Assembly: GCF_024323335.1 (NCBI RefSeq)
Contig: NC_066581.1
Coordinates: forward strand, 439,184,281-439,248,280
Direction of reading: 5' to 3'
DNA length: 64,000 nt
Source of the DNA: Lathyrus oleraceus
Lineage: Eukaryota; Streptophyta; Magnoliopsida; Fabales; Fabaceae
This document shows positions 21,133 through 31,116 of this stretch, piece after piece. Under the pieces are notes generated by a model. It had not been told where the DNA came from and ran no database searches. It saw nothing but the letters and a program-made list of their open reading frames with translations. Each line of letters begins with the position of its first letter. Positions within the stretch are counted from its first letter, which is position 1. A program made the translations under genes and the position numbers.

Positions 21133-22308
21133 CTATGCCTTGGCGTGTTTGCTCCGCCGGAGATCGCCTATCTCCGTCTGCATCCACGACCATTGGCCCG
21201 ATGTCACATATGACGACCCGACACCTGTGTGCATGGTGTCCTCTGGAAGAGCATCAAACTGCTCATGTTCCTGCACCTCTTCCTTCACTTCTTCATCTTG
21301 TTGGTCACCTGTAACAAATGGGTCAACATTGTGCTTGTCCATATCATCTTGGACGGAACTCTCATAGAGCCAATTGGCCGTGTTGGTAATGCTAAGTCTT
21401 GCAGGGTCAGGATAATAATTAGAAATTTGTGATAGTATACCTTGCTAAACTAATGCATTCATGTCCAGTTTATGCTTACCTGCCATTGGCGTCTCATTTA
21501 GTGCAGCAGGGTCATAGCCGAAATGTTGGGCAATTTGCGTGATTATGCCCCCGATGGAAATTCCCCCTTGTGTCGCTCTCCCCACTCGACCCAGGTAGTC
21601 CGCTGCAAATGCTGCAACGCTCATAGCAACTCGATTTTCCATGGAAAACAGAAAGAAGAGCTCTCTCTAGGTAGCCACACCTGTACTATCACCCCTACCG
21701 AAAAGCATGAAAGCCAATACCTTTTAAGCATACCTGAAACAAGGGTTCTGAATGTCATATGCTTTCGCCCCTTTAGCAACATAATTTGATCGTCCCGTGA
21801 TGGCCAACCAGAAAGTCTTAGCATCAAAGCTATCTGGTACGGCTTCGGGGCCATACAGGGATAGGCGGAGAATCTCACCCAGCTGCTCCACTGTCAACTC
21901 GTGGTCGACAGTATATAACTTGAAATTCATTGTCCTTCCATAGTACATCGTTGTACCTATCCATCCTTTTTTCAACTTGAACTCAATGGTGCTCAAGAAT
22001 TCTAAAGTGATTCTGTCATATGTAGGTGCTTCACAATGCACAAATTCAAGCATGTCGAGGACATGAAACATCCTATCTAATTCTTCCGACAGGCCCAGTT
22101 GAAATAAAGTGTCAGAGCATAGGTACCTTGTCGGTGTTATCTTACGTTTAACGTGTGATGAGTACCATCGTTCGTGCTCCGGGTTGTCGAAGATTATGTC
22201 GTGCGAATTCGGATGACGGATGGTCCGTTTCCGAGGCCTCGAGGATTCAACTTTTATTTGCTTCCCCTTAGAAATTCGCGTTGGCGGCATGATTGGTTCC
22301 TGCAGCAA
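21133..22308 (-). pseudogene. Athila env-like / ATHILA ORF-1 family protein, three in-frame stops
   Basis: A single minus-strand frame of about 390 codons starts MLQEPIMPPTRISKGK at 22308. It contains FDNPEHERWYSSHVKRK and IPTRYL-type residues, SEELDRMFHVLDMLEF, TLEFLSTIEFKL, the TVDHELTVEQLGEILRL block and VAKGAKAYDIQNPCFRY. Further on it reads MENRVAMSVAAFAADYLGR and an acidic C-terminal tail. Three stops interrupt it (near 21724, 21668 and 21445) without any frameshift. This family lies 3' of pol in Athila-group elements and is sometimes called env-like. I see no signal peptide or clear membrane segment here, so an envelope role is not supported by the sequence. Confidence 0.75.
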
Positions 22309-22799
22309 AATTTTATGACCAAAAATAAAGTATGGAATAAGGAAAAATGATTACCGTGGCCTTGTAGAGGACAGAGAGTAGAGAAACTTTTGTGAAGGTT
22401 GTCAGTGATTTGGATGGAGTATAGCGGCAAAGTAGTGAGCTTTTTGTTGGTGAAGTTACAGAGAACTTTGAAAAAGAATGGAGGAAGGAGAAGGTTTTGG
22501 TGAAAATGGGAGAGAGAAGGTGATAAAATCAGATTTAATGGATTAAATGAGATTAAAATAGGTTTAAGTGGTGAAAAATCCGGGTGGGGTCCACACATGC
22601 AAAAAAAATCAAAATTTGAAAAATCTGACCGTTCAGCCTGACACGGGTTGTGTCCCGTGACACGGGCGGTCGTGTCAGGCCCCTGGTTTTGGTCTCCACC
22701 TCTAGTAGAGCTGACATGGGGCGTGTCAACCTACTGGAAAATCCCATCTCTTTTGTGCCTTGCCTGACACAGGTCGTGTCAGGTGACACGGGCACCCGT
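22309..22799 (-). other. Athila pol-env spacer with GTGTCAGG repeats; integrase missing
   Basis: A complete element would have the integrase between RNase H and the env-like ORF. Instead this spacer carries CCTGACACGGGTTGTGTC, GTGACACGGGCGGTCGTGTC and CCTGACACAGGTCGTGTC (22640-22800). They are the same type of inverted word as in this element's LTR. I see no frame with integrase motifs. Confidence 0.6.
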
Positions 22800-24862
22800 C
22801 TGAGTACATCCCTTTGTTCCTCCTCTGGGACGCATCTTTTGACCAGCCCATCCACTCCTCCCTTGTATAGGAATGGGTCATCCCACAAGTAGAACCTGCA
22901 ATCATGAACAAACTTTTTCTTTTTTTTAGAATCAAAATCATTAGGGATTACACCCCCCACCAAATAATTCGCATAGTCTGCGAACCAAGGGATACCGATG
23001 ACAACGAGGATGTGTTCATCAGCGAACTCATCCTTTATTGGTCTCTTTTCTTCTGTTTCTTCCATTGGTGACATTCGGGATAAATGATCCGCTACTGTGT
23101 TTTCACATCCCCCTTTTTCCCTAATCTCTACATCAAACTCTTGGAGGAGTAAGATCCACCTGAGAAGCCTCGGCTTAGAGTCCTGTTTAGCAAACAAATA
23201 TTTCAAAGCGGGATGGTCAGTATAAATGACAACCTTCGATCCTAACAAGTATTGCCTGAATTTGTTAAATGCATAAACCACGGTCAATAACTCTTTCTCA
23301 GTAGTTGCATAGTTCATTTGTGCAGGGTTCAACACATGACTAGCATAGTAAATGACATGTAGCAACTTCTCTCTTCATTGTCCTAGGACTGCCCCTACAG
23401 CAATATCACTAGCTTCACACATGATCTCAAACGGAAGAGACCAATCTGGGGCAATAACAATTGGTGTTGAAATCATATTGTTCTTCAATGTCTCAAATGC
23501 TATGGTGCATTCTTTGTCGAACATAAATGCCTTATCCTTAACAAATAGAGTGGTAAGCGGTTTTGCGATTTTTGAGAAATCTCTTATGAACCTGCGGTAA
23601 AAACCCGCATGTCCTAAGAAACTATTGATACCCTTCTCATTAACAGGAGGTGGGAGCTTAGATATCACTTCCACCTTTTCCTGGTCAACTTCAATTCCCA
23701 TGTAGGAAATTTTGTGACCCAATACTATCCTTTCTCGCACCATGAAGTGACATTTCTCCCAGTTCAGAATGAAGTTTATTTTCTGGCACCTGTCTAAAAC
23801 AAGAGAGAGTTTAGTTAAACAGTTATCAAATGAGGATCCAAAGACCGAAAAGTCATCCATGAACACTTCCATATGCTTTTCAATCATGTCAGCGAACATG
23901 GAAGTCATGCAGCATGGGAAGGTGGCTGAAGCATTACACAACCCAAATGGCATTCTTCGGTATGCAAACACACCATACGGGCATGTGAATGTTGTCTTTT
24001 CTTGGTCTTCCAAAGCAACTGCAATATGATTATACCCAGAGTATCCATCTAGAAAACAATAGTAATCATGTCCAGCTAATGTTTCCAACATTTGGTCAAT
24101 AAATGGAAACGGGAAGTGGTCCTTCCTAGTTGTTGTGTTCAACCTTCTGTAGTCAATGCAAACGCGCCACCAAGTAATTTTCCGGGTAGGGATTAACTCA
24201 TTCCTTATTACGGTGGTCCCCCCTTTCTTTGGGACAACATGCATCGGGCTCACCCAAGGGCTGTCAGAAATAGGATATATAAGACCTGCGTCTAACCATT
24301 TCACCACCTATTTCCAAACTACTTCTTTCATTGTTGGTTTGAGTCTTCTTTGCGGTTGGATAACCGGTTTATGGTCTTCTTCCATGAGAATTTTATGCAT
24401 GCACACAGTAGGGGTAATACCTTTCAAATCCTCAATTGCCCATACAATAGAATTTTTGTATTTTTTTAGGACTTGGATGAGCTTTTCTTCTTGGATATTC
24501 TTTAGGCTCGAATTTATGATAGCATGACATTTTCCTTCAGAATCGAGAAAGACATATTTGAGATTCTCAAGCAGTTATTTCAACCTCGTTCCCTTCTTGG
24601 GCTTTTCATCCTCCTCACTAGTTTGAGGTAGTTGTAAATCTTCCTACCGGTGTGGTCGAGATCCTTTCCACGAGGGTTGTGCGTCCAGCAAGGCTAGCAC
24701 TTCAGGTTCCCCTTTGACCACTTCTTTATCATTATCGAAAATGGACAAACTCAACACTCCTTCCAAAGGTAATTGTGGTGCATTCAAAGGACTATCATAC
24801 GTCATTACCTGATCCATAACCTTTATAGTACGACTGCTACAAATATCATCCTTGTACCTCAT
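22800..24862 (-). pseudogene. Athila pol: linker, RT and RNase H
   Basis: One minus-strand frame with a few stops. The linker (LEGVLSLSIFDNDKEVV, LALLDAQPSWKG) leads to RT at about 24307: WLDAGLIYPISDSPWVSP, CIDYRRLNTTTRKDHFP, then the catalytic VFMDDFSVFG. The RNase H block contains DIAVGAVLGQ, a TGA stop at about 23375, then [41 protein letters not shown] and ADHLSRM. The frame stays recognisable to [15 protein letters not shown] and then runs into non-homologous sequence at about 22800, where integrase should begin. The enzyme would reverse-transcribe element RNA. This copy is dead. Confidence 0.88.
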
Positions 24863-24934
24863 GGTGTTTCGAACATGATCTTCAATTCCTCATCATAAAC
24901 CTTCGACGTCATAGTCCCTTCTCCTATGTTGATC

Positions 24935-25618
24935 AAGCACCTTCTCTTATGTTTCATAGTCATTCAGAAAGGTATTGAGGTTGATCCCGGCAAAGTTCAA
25001 GCCATCCAAGAAATGCCAGCTCCCCGAACAGAAAAAGAAGTCAGAGTCTTCCTTGGGCGACTTAATTACATCTCCAGATTCATATCTCATTTGACGGCTA
25101 TCTACAAACCGATATTCAAATTGCTGAGAAAAAACCAATCGATTGTGTGGGATAACGATTGCCAAGCGGCATTCGATAAAATAAAAAAGTACTTGCAAGA
25201 ACCACCAATCTTGATATCACCGGTTCCTGGTAGACCCCTCATTATGTATCTCACAGTACTCCATGAATCCATGGGTTGCATTTTGGGTCAACACGGTGAC
25301 ACAAGTAAGAAAGAACATACTATCTACTATCTCATCAAGAAATTCACTGAACGTGAGACTCGATACTCACTTTTGGAGAAAACTTGTTGTGTTTTAACTT
25401 AGGCTGCTCGACGCCCGAGGCAATATATGATTTGTCACACTACTTTATTAATATCCAAGATGGATCCGATAAAGTATATATTCGAAAAGCATGTTGTTAC
25501 TGGTAGAATTTCCTGGTGGAAAATGTTGCTAATCGAGTATGATATACAGTATGTGACCCAGAAAGCAATAAAAGGGAGCGTTTTGTCTGACTATCTTGCT
25601 CACGTGCCTGTAGAAGGT
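24935..25618 (+). pseudogene. Relic of a second Tat/Ogre-type pol (RT end and RNase H)
   Basis: On the plus strand the fragment reads QKGIEVDPGKVQAIQEMPAP, FLGRLNYISRFISHL, FKLLRKNQSIVWD, KYLQEPPILISPV, IKKFTERETRYSLLEKTC, then after a stop near 25400 SKMDPIKYIFEK and QKAIKGSVLSDYLAHVP. These are the RT thumb and RNase H of a Tat-clade element clearly related to Ogre-1 and Ogre-2 but more diverged. It is truncated on the left against Athila and cut on the right at 25619 by the 3' LTR of Ogre-2, which makes it the target of the Ogre-2 insertion. Confidence 0.85.
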
Positions 25619-26619
25619 TGTAGCGGTGTATTCGTCGCTATATGATTTATTGATTAAACCATAAGCAAAGTATACAATGAATCGAGTCGCCACCGCACTT
25701 TTATTTATCCTAAGGACTGGTTAAAAAGCGAACAAAAACCTAAGAAGTTTTACACGTAGAAAACCAATAAAAGATCAGAGAGTCTGGGTAAGGGGTAAAT
25801 TACGCAATGGGAAGGTGTTAGGCACCCATCACGTCCTAGGTACTCCTAGGGAGCCCTTTTCACACTTGTTGTATAAAAATATTTATTTGTTTATGACATA
25901 TTGTGCAAACATGAATGGGATGATGAGAAAAGAATGTACAAGTCAGTTATTTTTGTGTTTGAACGGATGAACCTGTTGCCTACGTACCTTCCATCAAAGG
26001 TAAGGATCAAAACACTGTAGTTCGGCTAAAAGATTTCCAAAAATTAGTGAGTTCATTTTAAAACACAAGCATTAAGGCTTTTCATTACCAATGGGAGAAA
26101 ACTCAACCTGAATCAACAATCCACCATGCGAGGACGACTTCAACGTACTAGAGGGGTTAACCCTGTTTTCAATACGGAAGTCTTACAATCGACTCACTAA
26201 GGACAAGGTAAGATTTACATCAACCGCTATGGTAATTGAAACCTATGGCTAATGTATGAAAACATATTAACAATGGACAAAGCCACAAAACAATTGAATG
26301 TGTGAGGTTAATTGATTATGAGGATTCACAAAATATGGTCAAGGTATGATTAAGATTGATTCAAAGAAGTGTTATGAAAAGTGAAGTTTGAAAAGTCAAG
26401 GACTTATGGTCCAGGTTTCTAATTTGAAAAGACATGAAGATGTTCGCACAACAAGTCAGAAGTTTTTGAAAGCAAAGTGTGAGAAGGTTTAGGACAAAGA
26501 GGGTATGGATGATGGAATGTAAAACTTCTTAGAAAGGTTCACTTCTTGAAATCATATAGAAGATGATTCAAGCGTGTCCTTAGGAATAGGCAACAAAACA
26601 AGTAAGCAAATCAAAAGCA

Positions 26620-26880
26620 AGGTGATACTGGATGCCATCAATGGACTTATACCAATCTCACAAACAAAAGCGGATACCGGATACCAATAAATGGATTTAC
26701 ACCAATCTCCTAAAACAAAACAATGATACCGGATGCCATCAATGGACTTACTCCAATCTCACAAAGCAAAAGCGGATGTCGGATACCAATAAATGGGTTT
26801 ACACCAATCTCCTAAGGTAAAACAAAACTTGGATGTCAGATGCCAATCTGTCTGGACTTATACCAACCTCCAAAGGATGA
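26620..26880. repeat. About 50-bp tandem repeats in the Ogre-2 3' LTR
   Basis: Five imperfect units of 50-52 bases are built around GATACCGGATGCCATCAATG, GACTTATACCAATCTC and a CAAA-rich tail. Alternate units are more alike, which indicates a higher-order pair. The 5' LTR has the same array at 52117-52375, and Ogre-3 has a longer, diverged array at 55736-56300. Confidence 0.8.
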
Positions 26881-29800
26881 TCATGGGAGTACAAATGCCA
26901 ACAGCATGGTCTTACAATTGCATCCTCACATACAACAAACAAACAATGCACTAAGCAATGGACATGAGTAGCCAAGTGAGATGGTCTTACACCCAATCCC
27001 TTCCACATCATAGGAACAATGGCCAATGAATGGACTTACAGTTGCATCCTCAATGGGTAAACAAACAAGTCACATAGATATGAAGTGATGATCATGCAAT
27101 AATGAACCATTTATGATGATAAGTGCACAAAGGCATGCAAGCAAACATGTACAAATGCAACAAGCAATCAATCAGACAAAGTCATTTAGCACACACTATA
27201 ACCAAACAATTAGGCTCAAGCAAAGGGTTAGACTATGAAGTCAACTGGAATGGGGTAAGTGGTGCTCTTAACCTTGACATTGAGAGCCAAGGTGAAGCAG
27301 ATGAAAGGATATGAGAGGTGTGCCTCATCACTCTTATCCCTGGTCAGGGAGAGCATAGAATATCAGAAGGTGTGGGAGTTCAGAAAGATGGAACTCTCTC
27401 CACAAGTTAAAGACTCGATAGATCTTGGGCTTTTACTCACTATGCATCAACACATGTGGTGTGAGCAAGGTGAGTGACTCACAGAATAGTAGGAGATAGG
27501 CTACATATCTCTTTTTTCTACCAATTGCCTCATATGAGGTCTTTTCCTGCTTGGGGACAAAGTTAAACAATCACAATCATTGCCTCTTTAGGAGGACTTC
27601 AGACAGGTGCCTGGCTAAGTAACAAGCCAGGTCTTCCAGACTACATGGAGACAAGAGGGTCTACCTCAATGCTTAAGCAAAGCAAAGCAATAGCAAGTTC
27701 ACAAAGGAACTAAAGCAACTATGGTACCTGAAATCAATCAAATATAATCAGTATACCAATCACAAAGTCAAAACAGACAAGTTATGAACCAACAGTCAAC
27801 ACAATCAATCACATGTGCAAAGCACAAACTCAAACCAAATGAGTTAGCATCCTACAAAACAAACCAAGTTAGTTCATCACAATCAAGTAAACCAAACTCA
27901 ATCAACTTGAATTAATCTCCTTAAAGCAATTGCTTCTTTAACCTGAAAACAAATTCAAATGTGAGAAGTAAACCCTTAAGCCAAAGCCTAGGGTCAAAAG
28001 AGGAGAAAAAATTTAAAACAGAACATGAAACTTGATCAAAATCAAGATTTATCAAATAAGAACAAATTCCAGTTGGTCCCATATCAAAACTATTCATCAA
28101 TTGCATTTCATAAGCAAATCATGTCAAACTAGGCAAGTTGAGAACTCAATGGTGTAAACAGAATGAACACAAGCATATCAATACCAAAATGGCTCAATAA
28201 ATTCCAGGAAAAATCATGCTTAAACAGAACACATTGAATGAGCAACACACCAAATTTCATGTCAATTGGATAAGTGGAAGCAATACATTAAAATCAACAA
28301 GTCAAAGGATGTTCATACAAGCTCATACAAGACCACAAATCATGTATCAAATTCATGCAATCATAAAACAGTGACCAAACATGAGAAATGAATGAGACCA
28401 AAGCCATGGCAATCTTTAAGATGTCTATAATACACATGCCAAATTTCAAATCCATCCAATAATGCATGAGAATTTCACACCACATATGATATCATGACTC
28501 ACAAAATGTCAACAATTGGTCAAACAGAAGGAAAATTCTCAAACAAATAGAAACATGCATTCAAAAATTCCAGGAAAAAATCACCAGCAAACTAGACATC
28601 CATAAGTATCTACATGCAAAAATCCAGAGCAATTGGCATTGCATAAGCATGGAAAATAAAATCAAGAACATGAACAAGACATGGTGTAACATACACTGCC
28701 ACACCTCCAAAGATCACAACATATCTCACAATCCAGGAACTCAAAAATAGCAAACCATATACCAAAATGACCAGGAATGAGTCAATATCATGCATACAAA
28801 ATTTCAGGCATTTCCAATTAAGCATCAAGATTTCATGCATGAAAAGGTGAGCAAGGTGCAAGATATGGTATTCACAAACAAACCCTAGGCATTTTAAAAA
28901 TCTAACCGTGCACAAATTTATTAAAAATGTCCAAAAAATAATAGACATGATGATTAACAAATCAAAAAAAGAATCATGAATTTTGGATGTGTATTTTTTG
29001 ATTTATCAATTTTTGAATGTGGAAAAGAAATAAAAAAAATGCATGAGAAAGCTTATACATGAACATGTGAATACTTGGAATACAATAAATGCAAGGCAAA
29101 GCTTTTGTAGCCAGCGGGGAATTGAACCCCTGGCCTATTTGAATGGGGCGTATTTCAGGATGAAACGCCCCGTTTCATTTATGACGTGGCTAAATGTGAT
29201 ACGCTGCATGGCACAGAAACACAAAATTCACATGCGAACGAAACAAAATGGATCTAACCATGCCTGGGAACGAAAATCAAACAAGCTTCATCGTGTTCTT
29301 GCACATTCATCATCATCATGAACAAAAAGTTACAGAAATGCATAAACCATATATGGATCGAATCAGCGTTCAACATAGATCAACAATATAACCTTGATTT
29401 GTCCTAATTCTATGCATGGCAAGAGATTCGATCAAAAGAAGTTTTGTCATCAAGATTTCAAACTAGCATAACTTGCTCAAAACCTAATGGATTCACGCGA
29501 TTCAAGTTGCAGAATGATCTACGTAACCAGATCTACCAAAGGCACATGCTAATTTCAAGAATTGAGATGGTTGAATTCCTACCTCTTGGAGATGCAGATC
29601 CTGTTATCGTGCTCTTCAAGCCTTGAAAGTGTAAAACATATAGCCTGTGATGATGAGGAAGATGTATGGAATCAACAATTCAGCTCGAAACCTCTTGGAT
29701 TAGCCTGGATCTTCAACTGCCATGTGCAAGCTCAAGATGCAACAGCCACGATTTAGCCAAGTTCTTCCACAATTCTTCTTCAACAGTTGTTCAATAGTAC

Positions 29801-29953
29801 CTGCAAGTGAAGATCAACACGAGAGAGAGCACAAAGAATGAAGAATTTTGAAGAACCAAGTGAAAAAAGTTTGGAAAATTTTGAGAGAATTTAGAGAAAT
29901 TTTGATTTGGATATGAGATTGTGATTGTGGATTTCGATTTTCTGTTATGATTA

Positions 29954-29967
29954 GGACTATATAGTCC
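29954..29967 (-). promoter_or_regulatory. Palindromic TATA-box candidate of the Ogre-2 LTR
   Basis: GGACTATATAGTCC is a perfect 14-base palindrome with TATATA at its centre, about 1.14 kb from the LTR 5' end. A CT-rich, leader-like stretch follows downstream on the minus strand (29950-29790). The start site would be near 29925. This is inferred from sequence only. Confidence 0.5.
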
Positions 29968-31102
29968 TTGTTAATCACCTGTTAAACATGATTAGCAACA
30001 AATGCAATTGGACTAGTGGATGAAGCTTGTTATGCATTTTGGTAAAATTGCCCTTTCTCAATTAGAACCAATGGAACAGTGCACAACTAGTTTAAGCAAA
30101 CCCAATTTTCTGTTTAAAAGCTATTGGAATTGATTTGGCATGAAAATCATGTGTATTTTTTAAATTCACTATTTTTCCCACCAAAATGCTAAATGGTTCA
30201 CTTGAAAAATGACCTTTTTATGTGATGATTTTTGATGAAATGTGATGATGGATTATGATAGTACATGTCAAATGGAATTTTCTCAAAGAAACCTCACTCA
30301 ATTTGGCCAAATGGTTTGAAAGTTATGCCTCCTTGAAGTTCAACTTTTCTTGAAACTGATTTGATCATAACTTGCCAACCATAAATGAGAAATGAGTGTT
30401 ATTGGACTTTTTGGAAAGGCAAGAGCAAGATCTTCAACTTTCATGTTGGACAGATTTTGATTTGAAGCTTTCTTAAAGATGTAATTTTGAGGAGAAGAAC
30501 TTTCCATTTTTGGCAGTTGAAAATTACAGGTCCTTGCTATTTTTGGGAAACTTTTTGTCTGACCTCCAATTCCTTAATGATGATGTTTGACATGTTATAT
30601 GAGGCTTATATGGACATGAATAAGATCCCTCAAACCATTTCCCACCTTCAAATCACTGATTAAATGCACAGTTGACCACAGTTGACTTTGCTAGGGTTTT
30701 GGTTGACTGAGCCATGTTCTGATGAATTTCAAGCCTCTACCACTTGAAATCTTGATTCCACATGATGTCACAACTCATATGAATCTATCATGAATGATCA
30801 TGGTGCCCAAATTCTTCAGAATGGCCACCATCTATTGCTCAATGAATGACTTGACTATTTGACTGTTGATTGCTTCAGCTGCAAGTAACATGGTTAGATG
30901 ACAGTATTTTTGTACTTTTGGTTAGTAAAAAAATGAAAAGAAATGATATACAAATGCTAGACATGCTTGGTGATCAAGAACCACACTCACAAGGTAACCC
31001 ATCCACTAAGAGGCAAGCAGAGGTGCACAATGATCCTTGAGGCAATGATATGATATGATATGATGCCATGAGGGATCTTAGGGCAAAAATTGGGGTCTTA
31101 CA

Positions 31103-31116
31103 GATGCCCCTATTTA
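31103..31116 (-). other. Polypurine tract of Ogre-2
   Basis: The minus strand reads TAAATAGGGGCATC directly before the LTR start. It is the same tract as in Ogre-1 and Ogre-3. Confidence 0.82.

Larger units (their letters stand above)
18274..24934 (-). mobile_element. Athila-lineage Ty3/gypsy element, 5' part lost
   Basis: Reading leftwards on the minus strand it has RT (MDDFSVFG), RNase H, an env-like ORF, a long 3' UTR, a polypurine tract and a 3' LTR ending at 18274. This gene order and the RT motif are those of the Athila lineage. Gag, protease and the 5' LTR are absent. Athila sequence is replaced by a plus-strand Tat relic near 24935, so the 5' end was lost by deletion or rearrangement. 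The integrase domain is also missing. Confidence 0.85.
25619..31102 (-). repeat. 3' LTR of Ogre-2 (5484 bp)
   Basis: In plus-strand order it starts TGTAGCGGTGTATTCG and ends TTGGGGTCTTACA next to the polypurine tract. The first 3.6 kb aligns almost base for base with 49733-54693 (after removing the solo LTR), apart from dozens of mismatches and an indel of about 18 bases near 27113. Conserved blocks: GAGTCGCCA at 25684-25692 and CCTAGGTACTCCTAGG at 25835-25850. Small frames inside are repeated in the 5' LTR because the LTRs are copies, which is not evidence of coding. Confidence 0.92.

Noticed and set aside
22254..22598. 114-codon minus-strand frame upstream of the env-like ORF
   Set aside because: Low-complexity Ser/Leu/Phe/Pro translation of a T/C-rich leader; overlaps the env-like start in another frame.
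27259..27477. 72-codon frame in the Ogre-2 3' LTR, repeated almost unchanged at 52740-52958
   Set aside because: The two copies lie at equivalent places of the two LTRs of one element, so conservation follows from LTR duplication. No family match and no counterpart in Ogre-3.
28610..28960. 116-codon minus-strand frame (and longer partner at 54002-54442)
   Set aside because: LTR sequence of Ogre-2 in both places. Cys/Phe/Leu-rich translation of AT-rich DNA, not a membrane protein I can support.
31035..31062. GATAT microsatellite near the LTR start of Ogre-2 (also 60645-60662)
   Set aside because: Short simple repeat shared by Ogre LTRs; no further structure.
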